NCBI RefSeq assembly: GCF_029633825.1
Contig: NZ_CP090641.1
Location: forward strand, 744,001-808,000
From: Burkholderia contaminans
Lineage (GTDB): Bacteria > Pseudomonadota > Gammaproteobacteria > Burkholderiales > Burkholderiaceae
Reading direction: 5' to 3'
Length of the DNA stretch: 64,000 nt
Part shown: one piece after another, positions 43,784 through 53,272 of the stretch
How the letters are laid out: every line of letters begins with the position of its first letter
Numbering within the stretch: the stretch's first letter is position 1
Made by a program: the position numbers and the translations under genes
Notes under the pieces: model-generated
The model's input: only the letters and a program-made list of their open reading frames with translations
Database searches by the model: none
What the model was told of the DNA's origin: nothing

Positions 43784-44698
43784 TCAGCCGAGGAGCGCTG
43801 CCAACCGGCGGCGAATCGCCTTCGCCTCGCTGCGCAGTGCGTCGGCAAACGCATCGACGAGCAGGCTCTTGGGCCGGTGCTCGGGCACGATCACGCTGAC
43901 GCGGTACGGAAACGATCGCGTGAGCGGCCGCACGTGCAGGTCGCGCCCGACGAAATCGAGCGCGGTCAGCGGATTGACGATAGCGGCACCGAGCCCCTGC
44001 CGCACGAACGCGCACACCGACACGGCCGACGGGGTTTCGACGACCGAGCGCGGCGCCACGCCGAGCTGCGCGAACGCCTCGTCGATCAGGATGCGGTATG
44101 GATCGTTCAGCGACAGGCTCACGAACGGGCGATCCGCGAGATCCGGCAGATCGATCGCGTCCTGCGCGAGGAGCGGATGGCCGTCGGGCAGCACGCACAC
44201 TTCATCGAATTCGAGCAGCGGCGTGAGCACCGTGCCGGCCGGCGCGACGTCGCGCTCGGTCAGCCCGAGGTCGTAACGCTGCGCGGTCAGCCACTCTTCG
44301 ATCACCGGCGATTCCTGCGTCGCCACCGACACGCTGACGCCCGCGTGCTTCTCGCTAAAACGCCGGCACGCACCGGGCAGGATCGCGTGCGAGAACGCCG
44401 GCAGCGCGATCACCGACAACTGCCCGTCGCGAAACTCGCGCAGGCGCGTGGCGGTTGCCGCGACGCGTTCAAGCCCCACATACGCAAGCCGCACGTCGTC
44501 GAACAGCGTGAGCGCGGCCATCGTCGGCCGCAGCCGGCCGTGCGCGCGCTCGAACAGCGCGAAGCCGACGACCTGCTCCATGCGCGCGAGCTCGCGGCTG
44601 ATCGTCGGTTGCGACGTATAGAGCATCTCGGCCGCGCGCGTCGTGCTGCCGGTGACCATCAGCGCGCGAAAGACTTCGATGTGGCGGTGCGTGAGCAT
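43784..44698 (-). CDS. lysR: LysR-family activator of lysA
   Basis: A 304-residue LysR-type regulator. The winged helix has AAEMLYTSQPTISRELARME and the effector domain follows. The arrangement, divergent from lysA with 109 bp between, and sequence segments such as QESPVIEEWLTAQRYDLGLT and VNPLTALDF closely match E. coli LysR. That protein activates lysA and responds to diaminopimelate and lysine. The shared intergenic region is AT-rich (44700-44760) and contains TATATCAGATATGA, a plausible operator. Confidence 0.85.
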   Translation of the reverse strand: MLTHRHIEVFRALMVTGSTTRAAEMLYTSQPTISRELARMEQVVGFALFERAHGRLRPTMAALTLFDDVRLAYVGLERVAATATRLREFRDGQLSVIALPAFSHAILPGACRRFSEKHAGVSVSVATQESPVIEEWLTAQRYDLGLTERDVAPAGTVLTPLLEFDEVCVLPDGHPLLAQDAIDLPDLADRPFVSLSLNDPYRILIDEAFAQLGVAPRSVVETPSAVSVCAFVRQGLGAAIVNPLTALDFVGRDLHVRPLTRSFPYRVSVIVPEHRPKSLLVDAFADALRSEAKAIRRRLAALLG

Positions 44699-44807
44699 GA
44701 TCGTCTATATCAGATATGAATCGAATGTCGATATTCAGGCATTTTACTGTATAGCCGATCAGGTGCATCATTCCCGTTATCCGTTCATTCGACCCGATTC
44801 ATCCGCC

Positions 44808-46046
44808 ATGTCCCTCGATTCCCGCCAGCTCGCGACGCTCGCGCAGCAATACGGCACCCCGCTGTGGGTGTACGACGCCGACGTCATCCGCGACCGCATC
44901 GCCCAACTGCGCCAGTTCGACTTGATCCGCTACGCGCAGAAGGCGAATTCGAACGTCCATATCCTTAAGCTGATGCGCGAGGAAGGCGCGTGCGTCGACG
45001 CGGTATCGCTCGGCGAGATCGAGCGCAGCCTCGCCGCCGGGTTCAGCCCCGCCGGCGAGCCGGAAGGCGTCGTGTTCACGGCCGACCTGATCGACCGACC
45101 GACGCTCGCGGCCGTGCTGAAGCACGGCGTGACCGTGAACGCCGGTTCGCTCGACATGCTCGCGCGCATCGGCGAGCACGCGCCGGGCCACCGCGTGTGG
45201 CTGCGCGTCAACCCCGGTTTCGGCCACGGCCACAGCAACAAGACCAACACCGGCGGCCCGCAGAGCAAGCACGGCATCTGGATCGACGACGTGCCGCGCG
45301 CGATCGAGATCGTGCGCCAGTACGGGCTGAAGCTCGTCGGCATCCACATGCACATCGGTTCGGGCGTCGACTACGGCCACCTGTCGCAGGTGTGCGATGC
45401 GATGGTCGATCTCGTCACGTCGCTCGGCCATGACATCGACGCGATCTCGGCCGGCGGCGGCCTGTCGATCCCGTATCGCGACGGCGAGCCGCGCGTCGAC
45501 GTCGGTCATTACTTCAGCCAGTGGGACGCCGCGCGCAAGCGGATCGAGCGTCATCTCGGCCACCCGGTGCGCATCGAAATCGAGCCGGGCCGCTTCCTCG
45601 TGGCCGAAGCCGGCACGCTCGTCACCGAAGTGCAGGCCGTCAACCGCCGGCCGAAGCACGACTTCGTGCTGATCGACGCGGGCTTCAACGACCTGATGCG
45701 CCCGTCGATGTACGGCAGCTACCACGCGGTGTCGGTGCACACGCACGATGGCGCGCTGCCTGCCGGACGGCCGCTCGTCGATCTCGCGATCGCGGGGCCG
45801 CTGTGCGAATCGGGCGACGTGTTCACGCAGGACGCGGGCGGCGTGGTCACGCACCGCAAGCTGGCGCAGCCGCAAATCGGCGACCTGCTGTTCCTGCACG
45901 ATGCGGGAGCGTACGGCGCGTCGATGTCATCGAACTACAACAGCCGGCCGCTCGCGCCGGAAGTGCTCGTCGATCGCGGCGCGCCGCGGCTGATCCGCCG
46001 CCGGCAGACGATCGACGAATTGCTCGCGCTCGAAACGTTCGAGTAA
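44808..46046 (+). CDS. lysA: diaminopimelate decarboxylase, enterobacterial type
   Basis: A 412-residue PLP enzyme of the alanine-racemase fold. RYAQKANSNVHILKLMRE holds the PLP lysine; GIHMHIGSGVDYGHL, EIEPGRFLVAEAGTL and AGPLCESGDVF with its active-site Cys are all present. It converts meso-diaminopimelate to lysine. It matches E. coli LysA along its whole length, including the start (QQYGTPLWVYDADVIRDRIA) and the end (RRRQTIDELLAL). The ATG at 44808 is the first after the operator region. If this replicon is not the main chromosome, this may be a second lysA. Confidence 0.93.
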   Translation: MSLDSRQLATLAQQYGTPLWVYDADVIRDRIAQLRQFDLIRYAQKANSNVHILKLMREEGACVDAVSLGEIERSLAAGFSPAGEPEGVVFTADLIDRPTLAAVLKHGVTVNAGSLDMLARIGEHAPGHRVWLRVNPGFGHGHSNKTNTGGPQSKHGIWIDDVPRAIEIVRQYGLKLVGIHMHIGSGVDYGHLSQVCDAMVDLVTSLGHDIDAISAGGGLSIPYRDGEPRVDVGHYFSQWDAARKRIERHLGHPVRIEIEPGRFLVAEAGTLVTEVQAVNRRPKHDFVLIDAGFNDLMRPSMYGSYHAVSVHTHDGALPAGRPLVDLAIAGPLCESGDVFTQDAGGVVTHRKLAQPQIGDLLFLHDAGAYGASMSSNYNSRPLAPEVLVDRGAPRLIRRRQTIDELLALETFE

Positions 46047-46047
46047 C

Positions 46048-46215
46048 GCGCGCATCGCGGAACAGAACGGGGTGCGCGGCCTGCGCCTGTATGAAGCGTG
46101 GAAAGCGCTCGGCGTGCCGTTCGAGCAGGAGCCGATGACGGCCGTGTTCGGCCTGACGTTCGTCGCGCTCGATCCGGACGGCCACCGCTTGCGCGTGTGC
46201 ACGCCGGACAATTGA
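46048..46215 (+). pseudogene. remnant: C-terminal end of a VOC/glyoxalase-family protein
   Basis: Directly after the lysA stop, an open frame without a start reads LRLYEAWKALGVPFEQEPMT then AVFGLTFVALDPDGHRLRV and stops at 46213-46215. FVALDPDGHRLRVCTP is the standard final strand of glyoxalase-superfamily proteins, including the metal-binding region. The rest of the gene is missing, so this is a truncated leftover. Confidence 0.6.
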
Positions 46216-46273
46216 GGGCGCGCAGGCGCGACCTTCGACCGGCCGCGCCCGCGCATCGGTTCAGGCTTGTACG

Positions 46274-47161
46274 TCAGCCCACGCGCCGCACCGGCGCCAT
46301 TTTCGAGAAGTATTTCGCGCCCGCCACGCAGCCGACCACGACGACCGTCACCACCACCATCGACGACGGCACTGCCTCGTGCAGGAGCCCGGCCGCCAGC
46401 AGCAGGCCGAAGAACGGCTGCAGCAGCTGCAGCTGGCCGACGCCTGCGATCCCGCCGAGCGCGAGCCCGCGATACCAGAACACGAAACCGATCAGCATGC
46501 TGAACAGCGACACGTACGCGAGCCCCCACAGCGAGGCAGAATCGACGCCGTCGAACGACGCGGGCCGGGTGAGCCACGTGAGCGGCAGCATCAGCGGCAG
46601 CGACAGCACGAGCGCCCACGAGATCACCTGCCAGCCGCCAAGCTCGCGCGACAGGCGTGCGCCCTCCGCGTAACCCAGCCCGCATGCGACGATCGCAGCC
46701 AGCATCAGCGCATCACCGACCACCGATGCCTGGCCACCGTTGCGCAGCGCAAATGCGGCCACCGCGCCGCTGCCGATGATCGAGAAGATCCAGAACGGCA
46801 GCCGCGGCCGTTCGCCGCCGCGCCACACGCCGAACAGCGCGGTCGCGAGCGGCAGCAACCCGACGAACACGATCGCGTGTGCCGATGTCACGTGCTTCAG
46901 CGCAAGCGCCGTCAGCAGCGGAAAACCGATCACGACCCCGAGCGCGACGATGGCCAGCGACACGGCCTCGGCACGCGTCGGCCGCCGCTGCTTCAGCACG
47001 ACGAGCAGCAAGAGGCCGAGCGCGCCGGCGATCGTCGCGCGCGCAAAGGTGAGGAACAGCGGGTCGAGCCCCTGCACCGCGATACGCGTCGCGGGCAGCG
47101 AGCCACTGAAGATGATCACGCCCAGCAGGCCGCTGAGCCATCCGTCGGTCGTCTTTTGCAC
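46274..47161 (-). CDS. EamA/DMT-family transporter
   Basis: A 295-residue protein with ten membrane helices in two EamA repeats; the first includes SLPATRIAVQGLDPLFLTFA and the second SLWGLAYVSLFSMLIGFVFW. It probably exports amino acids or other small metabolites. The start is GTG at 47161 with AGGA 6 bp upstream. It is divergent from a MocR-type regulator with a 126-bp gap holding a perfect palindrome, so it is almost certainly that regulator's target. Confidence 0.87.
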   Translation of the reverse strand: MQKTTDGWLSGLLGVIIFSGSLPATRIAVQGLDPLFLTFARATIAGALGLLLLVVLKQRRPTRAEAVSLAIVALGVVIGFPLLTALALKHVTSAHAIVFVGLLPLATALFGVWRGGERPRLPFWIFSIIGSGAVAAFALRNGGQASVVGDALMLAAIVACGLGYAEGARLSRELGGWQVISWALVLSLPLMLPLTWLTRPASFDGVDSASLWGLAYVSLFSMLIGFVFWYRGLALGGIAGVGQLQLLQPFFGLLLAAGLLHEAVPSSMVVVTVVVVGCVAGAKYFSKMAPVRRVG

Positions 47162-47248
47162 GGGAAATCCTGAACGGGGAAGGTGGATGACCGATGATCC
47201 GCCGCCCGCGAAAAGCGCGTAAGCTACAGCCCAATACAATCCCGACAA

Positions 47249-47277
47249 ACTGTACTGGACAACCGGCCGTACAGTTC
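47249..47277. promoter_or_regulatory. palindromic operator for the MocR regulator
   Basis: AACTGTAC (47249-47256) and GTACAGTT (47270-47277), perfect inverted arms 13 bp apart, 11 bp before the MocR start. A second GTAC lies inside the same stretch. This fits an autoregulated MocR site shared with the divergent transporter. Confidence 0.55.
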
Positions 47278-47287
47278 GATCTTCACC

Positions 47288-48745
47288 ATGAGCCAGGCCG
47301 CCCCGCTTCCCGTTCCGCCCACCCCGTCGCGCACGCGCGTGGAAACCGTGATGGATACGTTGCGCGCACGAATCGCGAGCCGCGCGCTGGTGCCCGGCGC
47401 GCGCGTGCCGTCGATCCGGATGATGGCGGACGCACTCGGCGTGTCGAAATCGACCGTCGTCGATGCGTACGAGCGGCTCGCGAGCGAAGGCGTGCTCGTC
47501 GCGCGGCGCGGCTCGGGGTTCTACGTGTCGGGACACGCGCCGCCGCTCGCGCTCGCCGATCTCGGCCCGCAGCTCGATCGCGGGCTCGATCCGCTGTGGC
47601 TGTCGCGCCAGTCGCTCGAAGCGGCGCCCACGTCGGTCAAGCCCGGTTGCGGATGGCTGCCGCCGTCGTGGCTGCCGGACGAGAGCCTGCGCCGCGCACT
47701 GCGCGCCGCGTCGCGCGACGAAGCCGACGCGCTGACCGACTATGCGACGCCGCTCGGCCTGCCCGCGATGCGCCAGCAGCTCGCCTGGCGGCTCGCGCAG
47801 CACGGCGTCCAGGCCGAACCCACGCAGATCATGCTGACCGACGGCGGCTCGCACGCGCTCGATCTCGTTTGCCGGCTGCTGCTGGAGCCGGGCGACACGG
47901 TCGTGCTCGACGATCCGTGCTACTTCAACTTCCAGGCGCTGCTGCGCGCGCACCGCGCGCGGATCGTCAGCGTCCCGTACACGCCGAACGGCCCCGATCT
48001 CGCGCGCTTCGAGCAGGTGCTCGCCGAGCACCGGCCGCGCCTGTACATCACCAACTCGGCACTGCACAACCCGACCGGCGCGACGCTCTCGGCGCCCATT
48101 GCCCACCGGCTGCTGACGCTCGCGGCCGAGCACGGCCTGCTGATCGTCGAAGACGACATCTTCGCGGATTTCGAAAGCACGCCCGCGCCGCGTCTCGCGG
48201 CCTTCGACGGGCTGTCGCGGGTCGTGTCGATCGGCAGCTTCTCGAAGACGCTGTCGGCCGCGATCCGCTGCGGCTACGTCGCCGCGCGCCCGGAATGGAT
48301 CGAGGCGCTCGTCGACCTGAAGCTCGCGACGTCGTTCGGCCATGCGCAGATCGGTGCGAACGTCGTCCACCGGTTGCTCGTCGACGGCACGTACCGGCGC
48401 CACGTCGACAGCCTGCGTGCGCGCCTCGCGGACGCGATGGGCGAAACGCTCCGGCGCATCACGCGCGCCGGGTTGCGGATCTGGACGGAGCCGCGCGGCG
48501 GCTCGTTCGTGTGGGCGAAGTTGCCGGACGGGCTCGACGCCGCGCGCGTCGCGCGCCATGCGCTGGATCACGATGTAGTGCTTGCGCCCGGCAACGTATT
48601 CAGCCCGTCGCACGGCGCGACCTCGTACCTGCGCTTCAACGTGTCGCGCTGCAAGGGGCCGGTGGTGTTCGATGCGCTGGCGCGGGCGATGGAGGCGGTG
48701 CGGGCGGCGGACACGACCGGGCCCATGCTCGCCCGCGAATCGTGA
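47288..48745 (+). CDS. MocR-type regulator (GntR helix-turn-helix fused to aminotransferase domain)
   Basis: A 485-residue protein. The first 75 residues are a GntR winged helix (ARVPSIRMMADALGVSKSTV, then YERLASEGVLVARRGSGFYV). The rest is an aminotransferase class I fold with PLP-binding features: TNSALHNPTGATLS, EDDIFADFE and SIGSFSKTLSAAIRCGYVA, the last containing the PLP lysine. It likely senses an amino-acid-like or PLP-linked ligand and controls the divergent EamA transporter. Confidence 0.9.
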   Translation: MSQAAPLPVPPTPSRTRVETVMDTLRARIASRALVPGARVPSIRMMADALGVSKSTVVDAYERLASEGVLVARRGSGFYVSGHAPPLALADLGPQLDRGLDPLWLSRQSLEAAPTSVKPGCGWLPPSWLPDESLRRALRAASRDEADALTDYATPLGLPAMRQQLAWRLAQHGVQAEPTQIMLTDGGSHALDLVCRLLLEPGDTVVLDDPCYFNFQALLRAHRARIVSVPYTPNGPDLARFEQVLAEHRPRLYITNSALHNPTGATLSAPIAHRLLTLAAEHGLLIVEDDIFADFESTPAPRLAAFDGLSRVVSIGSFSKTLSAAIRCGYVAARPEWIEALVDLKLATSFGHAQIGANVVHRLLVDGTYRRHVDSLRARLADAMGETLRRITRAGLRIWTEPRGGSFVWAKLPDGLDAARVARHALDHDVVLAPGNVFSPSHGATSYLRFNVSRCKGPVVFDALARAMEAVRAADTTGPMLARES

Positions 48746-48758
48746 CGGCGGCCGCGCG

Positions 48759-49679
48759 CTAGCTGCCGAGCGCCACGATCTCCGCGACGAAATCGACGAA
48801 CGCCCGCACCTTCGCGGGCGGCAAATGGCGCGACGGGTAGTACGCGAACAGCGGGAACGCCTCGCCGCGCCAATCCGCAAGCAGCTCGACGAGCCGCCCC
48901 TGTTCGATCAGCCCCGCCACCCCGCTCGCCTTGAAGCGTGCAATGCCGACGCCGGCCAGGCATGCGCCGAGCATCGTGCCGGCGTCGTTGACGAGCAGCC
49001 TGCCCGTCGTCTTCACCGGCACGCGCTTGCGGCCGAGCTGATAGACCCATTCGAGCGGCTGGCCGGTCAGCGTGTTGCGCATCTGGATGCACGCATGGCC
49101 GACGAGGTCGGCTGGCGCCTCGGGACGCCCGTATCGTTTCACGTACGCGGGTGCGGCGACGGTCACCGCTCGCGTCTCCAGCAGCTTGCGCGCCACCAGC
49201 GACGACGAAGGCGGTTCGCCGAACCGCACCGCGACGTCGAATCCTTCTGCAACCAGATCGCCGAGTTGCTCGCGCGCCGCCAGTTCAAGCGACAGATCGG
49301 GATGGCGCGCCAGGAACGCGGGGAGATGCGGGGCCAGCACCCGCCGGGAAAAATACGCGTCGACATTCACGCGCAGCCTGCCGCGCACGGCCGCGGCCGA
49401 ACCGGCGGCCAGCGTAACCGCGTCGCCGATGCCGGCGAGCAGCGGGCCGATGTCCTCGTACAGGCGACGCCCCTCGTCCGTCAGCGTGACCGAGCGCGTC
49501 GTGCGGTCGAGCAGCCGCACACCGACCCGCGCCTCCAGCCGGCCCACGGCCCGGCTGACACCCGACGGCGACAGGCCGAGCGCATCTGCCGCACGCGCGA
49601 AGCTGCCGCTTTCGACGATCGCGGCGAGCACGCCCACGTTCGCCAGGATCCGCCCGTCGATGCTCATGATTTCACTCAT
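48759..49679 (-). CDS. LysR-family regulator
   Basis: A 306-residue LysR-type protein. The winged helix is at residues 10-65 (FARAADALGLSPSGVSRAVG), and the effector domain carries ARHPDLSLELAAREQLGDLV and ADWRGEAFPLFAYYPSRHLP. It belongs to the large CrgA-like group. It is divergent from the NmrA-like gene (142 bp apart), which is its probable target. It ends 13 bp from the convergent MocR gene. Confidence 0.88.
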   Translation of the reverse strand: MSEIMSIDGRILANVGVLAAIVESGSFARAADALGLSPSGVSRAVGRLEARVGVRLLDRTTRSVTLTDEGRRLYEDIGPLLAGIGDAVTLAAGSAAAVRGRLRVNVDAYFSRRVLAPHLPAFLARHPDLSLELAAREQLGDLVAEGFDVAVRFGEPPSSSLVARKLLETRAVTVAAPAYVKRYGRPEAPADLVGHACIQMRNTLTGQPLEWVYQLGRKRVPVKTTGRLLVNDAGTMLGACLAGVGIARFKASGVAGLIEQGRLVELLADWRGEAFPLFAYYPSRHLPPAKVRAFVDFVAEIVALGS

Positions 49680-49821
49680 GACAAAAGATCACCAATCAAA
49701 TGACATGGATTCGATTCCATCAGGAATCACCGATCCCTATCATGCAACCCGATGCATCGCGACGGCAAGCCCGATCGTTCCGGCATCCGTCTTCTCCACT
49801 TCTCGATGAGGATTTCGAATC

Positions 49822-50688
49822 ATGTACGCCATTACCGGCATCACCGGACAGGTCGGCGGCGCGCTCGCCCGGGCATTGCTCACCGCGGGCCAGCCCGTAC
49901 GGGCCGTCGCGCGCGACGCCAATCGCGCCGCGCCGTGGACCGCGCGCGGCTGCGACGTCGCACTCGCCGACATGACCGACACCGCCGCGCTGACAACGGC
50001 CTGCTCGAACACGGCCGGCGTATTCATGCTGCTGCCGCCCTGCTTCGATCCGTCGCCCGGATTCCCTGAAACGCGCGCGGTCATCGACGCCGTCGGCGCG
50101 GCGTTGCGCGCCGCTCGGCCGCGCAAGGTCGTTTGCCTGTCGACGATCGGCGCGCAGGCGACGCAGGTGAACCTGCTGACGCAGTTGACGATGATCGAGC
50201 AAGCGTTCGGCGACCTGCCGATGCCCGTCGCGTTCCTGCGCCCCGCATGGTTCCTCGAAAACGCCGCATGGGACGTCCCGACCGCGCGCGACGCCGGCGT
50301 GATCCGCAGCTTTCTCCAGCCGCTCGACCGCCCAGTGCCGATGGTTGCCACCGAAGACGTCGGCCGCACGGCGGCGGCCCTGCTGCAGGACGAATGGACG
50401 GGCACGCGCATCGTCGAACTCGAAGGGCCGCGGCGCGTCAGCCCGAACGACCTGGCCGCCGCGTTCGCCCGCGTGCTCGGGCGCCCCGTACAAGCCGAGG
50501 CCGTCCCGCGTGACACGTGGGCCGGCCTGTTCGATGCGCAGCGGATGCGCTATCCCGAACCGCGCATGCGCATGCTCGACGGCTTCAATGAAGGCTGGAT
50601 CGACTTCGCGTCGGCGCCTGCGGATGTCCTGAAAGGGGACCTCGACGCAGACGCCGTGCTGCGCACGCTCGTCGCGCGCGCCGACTGA
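49822..50688 (+). CDS. NmrA-like NAD(P)-binding oxidoreductase
   Basis: A 288-residue atypical short-chain dehydrogenase. The nucleotide-binding loop is YAITGITGQVGGALARALL, followed by AGQPVRAVARD, and the second half is an NmrA-like domain (FLRPAWFLENAAWD). It lacks the YxxxK catalytic pair of classical members, as usual in this family. Roles range from quinone reduction to redox sensing; none can be assigned. The divergent LysR gene probably controls it. Confidence 0.83.
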   Translation: MYAITGITGQVGGALARALLTAGQPVRAVARDANRAAPWTARGCDVALADMTDTAALTTACSNTAGVFMLLPPCFDPSPGFPETRAVIDAVGAALRAARPRKVVCLSTIGAQATQVNLLTQLTMIEQAFGDLPMPVAFLRPAWFLENAAWDVPTARDAGVIRSFLQPLDRPVPMVATEDVGRTAAALLQDEWTGTRIVELEGPRRVSPNDLAAAFARVLGRPVQAEAVPRDTWAGLFDAQRMRYPEPRMRMLDGFNEGWIDFASAPADVLKGDLDADAVLRTLVARAD

Positions 50689-50724
50689 TCGGCAACGAGG
50701 CGGCGGGATACACCGCCGCCTGCT

Positions 50725-52158
50725 TCACATCTCCCCCGCGTGCGCCCTCGCCCGCACTTGCGCAAACGACGTATCGACGAGCAGGCGCCCGGTATCGAAC
50801 ACCGTTTCCAGCGCGTCCTCCCAGTCGCCCTCCAGCATCCGGTCGTCCCACGCGGCGGGCAGCGTTGTCGTCCGATACTCACCGGTGCGGAAATGGCGCA
50901 GCAACGTGAGCCGCCCCTTCTTCGAGCGCTTGCCGTGATCGGTGACCGGATCCTTGCAGACGTCATGCCATACGTCGCCACGCCGGATCGCCGAGCACTT
51001 CATCGCGAAGCGCTGCGTATCGCGGTTCACCTGCTGCAGCAGCCCGCCGCCCATGCCGAACACGACGTTGCCGGCCGCATAGCCTGCGTCGTCGAGCGCG
51101 GACAGAATCGCTTCGATCGACAGTTCGTCGACGCCATCGCCCTGGATCACGCGCACGCGATTCAGCACGCGCCGCCCCTTGCCGTTCACGGTCGAGCCGA
51201 ACGATGCGTCGAGCGCGCGCACGGTCTGCAGCACGATCGCCACCGGGTCGCCCGAATCGGGCCGCACGACCAGCGTCGCACCGGAATCGAGCACGGCCTG
51301 CCGAAGCTCGCCGCCCCACAGATCGAGCGCCGCGAAAAGATCGTAGGAGTCCGACACGACCGACACGATCGCGCCGGGCAGGCCGAAGCGGCGAATCATG
51401 TTCCGGTACGCATCGGCTTCGTGTTCGCGGCCCCACGATGTAATCGTGCTGTGCTCGGCCGCCGGCACCGAGTACGCGGCCATCGGCTCCCGATAGAAGC
51501 GGTTCGCGGCCAGCACGCCGAGCACCGTATCCGAACCCATGAAGTTCACGAGATGCGCCGCACCGCCGATCGCGGCCGACTCCGCGCTCGATACACCGCG
51601 CGCGCCGAAGTCGTGCAGCTTGAACGGCAGTTGCGCGAGATCGTCGTCGGTCTTTTCGAGGAAGCGGCGGATCGTCTGCCTCAAGTGCCAGCTGCGCGTC
51701 GCGACCGTCACCGGATACCACACGCGCAGCAGCATCGTCTCGAGATACGACGCGAGCCAGAACACCTGCGGGTCGTCGCATTCGACCGTCATCAGCACGT
51801 TGTGCACCGGCACGACCGAGCCCTCGGGCACCGCGCGGATCTTCACCGGCAGGCAGCCGTCGTAGCGTTCGACGATATAGCGCCACCCTGCTTCGTTGAA
51901 CGGCTCGCCATGCACCGTGAAGAAATCGCGCGCTTCGTCGATCATCGCGTGCGTGATCGGCTTGCACAGATATTCCTTCAGCAGCATCTGCAGGCCGAAG
52001 AACACCGTGCGGTCGTAGCGGCCGCCGCGCGATTCGACGTACGAGAACATCGCCGACGCGTCGGGCGGATATTGCAGGAAGTGGGAAGCCTTGTACGAAT
52101 CCGTGTTGAGGATCGGATTGGCGAGAACCGCGGCAAAGCCGCCGAGATCGTTTTGCAT
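50725..52158 (-). CDS. nadV: nicotinamide phosphoribosyltransferase
   Basis: A 477-residue protein like animal NAMPT and phage/bacterial NadV. The start ANPILNTDSYKASHFLQYPP, the HDFGARGVSSAESAAIGGAA motif, RPDSGDP (phosphate binding) and VVFGMGGGLLQQVNRDT are diagnostic. It converts nicotinamide and phosphoribosyl pyrophosphate to NMN. It is 73 bp downstream of nadM on the same strand, giving a two-gene salvage operon that bypasses nicotinic acid. GAGGAG lies 9 bp before the ATG. Confidence 0.93.
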   Translation of the reverse strand: MQNDLGGFAAVLANPILNTDSYKASHFLQYPPDASAMFSYVESRGGRYDRTVFFGLQMLLKEYLCKPITHAMIDEARDFFTVHGEPFNEAGWRYIVERYDGCLPVKIRAVPEGSVVPVHNVLMTVECDDPQVFWLASYLETMLLRVWYPVTVATRSWHLRQTIRRFLEKTDDDLAQLPFKLHDFGARGVSSAESAAIGGAAHLVNFMGSDTVLGVLAANRFYREPMAAYSVPAAEHSTITSWGREHEADAYRNMIRRFGLPGAIVSVVSDSYDLFAALDLWGGELRQAVLDSGATLVVRPDSGDPVAIVLQTVRALDASFGSTVNGKGRRVLNRVRVIQGDGVDELSIEAILSALDDAGYAAGNVVFGMGGGLLQQVNRDTQRFAMKCSAIRRGDVWHDVCKDPVTDHGKRSKKGRLTLLRHFRTGEYRTTTLPAAWDDRMLEGDWEDALETVFDTGRLLVDTSFAQVRARAHAGEM

Positions 52159-52231
52159 GGCTAGAGCTCCTCTAGGCCGTTGAAGTGCCGCCGCGTCTGT
52201 CGCGGCGGACGGAACGTGGGGAATCAGCGGA

Positions 52232-53272
52232 TCACAGCTTCCCCAGGAAGTGATACGCGATGTCGAAGTGATCCTCGAACATCACGCTGCGCATCTGCGC
52301 GAATTCGTTGAGCGGCACCCAGCGCGCCTTGTCGGCATCGTCGCTGCCCTTCACGCGCGGCAGCTCGCCGGTCGGGAAGTTGAACAGGCACGCATGCGTG
52401 ATCGTGCGGCCGCGCAGCGAACGCGTCGGGTGATCGAACACCTGGCGATCCTTGATCGAGCCGCGCAGCACGGGCTCCGGCAGCTTCAGGCCGGTTTCTT
52501 CGCGCAGCTCGCGAATACAGGCCGCATCGAGCCGCTCGTCCTGGTTCACGAACCCGCCGGGCAGCGCCCACAGGCCGCGGCCCGGCTCGCTGCGGCGGCG
52601 CACGAGCAGGATATGGCCCGAGTGCACGACCACCGCGTCGACCGTCACGAACGTGACCGGATACGGGGCGGCCGCCCACGCCTTGCGATACCTGGCGATG
52701 AATTCGGCTTCCGACTTCAGCTGCGCGAATTCCGGCTGCGTGCGGAAACGTTCGAGCCAGCCGAACACGGGTTCCGGCACGGCCCACTGCACGAAGCTGT
52801 TGGTGCGTTCGGCGAAATACTGGTCGCGGATCTCGGTGGCGGAAATGTCTTCCGTCGCGTCGACGTCGACGAGCTCCCATTGCGGGAACATCCGCAGGTA
52901 ATACGACGTTGCGTCCTTCTCGTGGCCGATCAGCCCGACCTTGCGCTGCGCGATGTCGCCGAGCGCGGACGCGACGGCGTCCTGCACCCAGCGCACCCAG
53001 TCGCCGTCGTTGTAGGTCGAATCCTGCAACGGCGCGACGGTGACGCGGTCGCGCTCGGACGCGTCGAGCAGCGAAGCCAGCATCTGGCGGCGCTCGTCGA
53101 ACGAGAACGGATCCTTGATGGTGCGGGGCTTGTCGGTCGATCCGATCAGCACGCACACTCGCTCGGCCCGGCTCAGTGCCGACTTCAGCACGTTCAGGTG
53201 ACCACGATGCGGAGGCTGGAAACGACCAATGAAAACGAGCGCGTCGAAGCGCCGGTTCTGTTGCGTACTCAT
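52232..53272 (-). CDS. nadM: bifunctional NMN adenylyltransferase / Nudix hydrolase
   Basis: A 346-residue fusion. The N-terminal nucleotidyltransferase domain (residues 1-180) has GRFQPPHRGHLNVL and ends with the ISATEIR signature. The C-terminal Nudix domain (about 200-346) carries the complete box GGFVNQDERLDAACIRELRE followed by ETGL. It adenylates NMN to NAD, and the Nudix part likely hydrolyses ADP-ribose or related pyrophosphates. It is first in the operon with nadV. GGGAG lies 5 bp before the ATG. Confidence 0.95.
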   Translation of the reverse strand: MSTQQNRRFDALVFIGRFQPPHRGHLNVLKSALSRAERVCVLIGSTDKPRTIKDPFSFDERRQMLASLLDASERDRVTVAPLQDSTYNDGDWVRWVQDAVASALGDIAQRKVGLIGHEKDATSYYLRMFPQWELVDVDATEDISATEIRDQYFAERTNSFVQWAVPEPVFGWLERFRTQPEFAQLKSEAEFIARYRKAWAAAPYPVTFVTVDAVVVHSGHILLVRRRSEPGRGLWALPGGFVNQDERLDAACIRELREETGLKLPEPVLRGSIKDRQVFDHPTRSLRGRTITHACLFNFPTGELPRVKGSDDADKARWVPLNEFAQMRSVMFEDHFDIAYHFLGKL

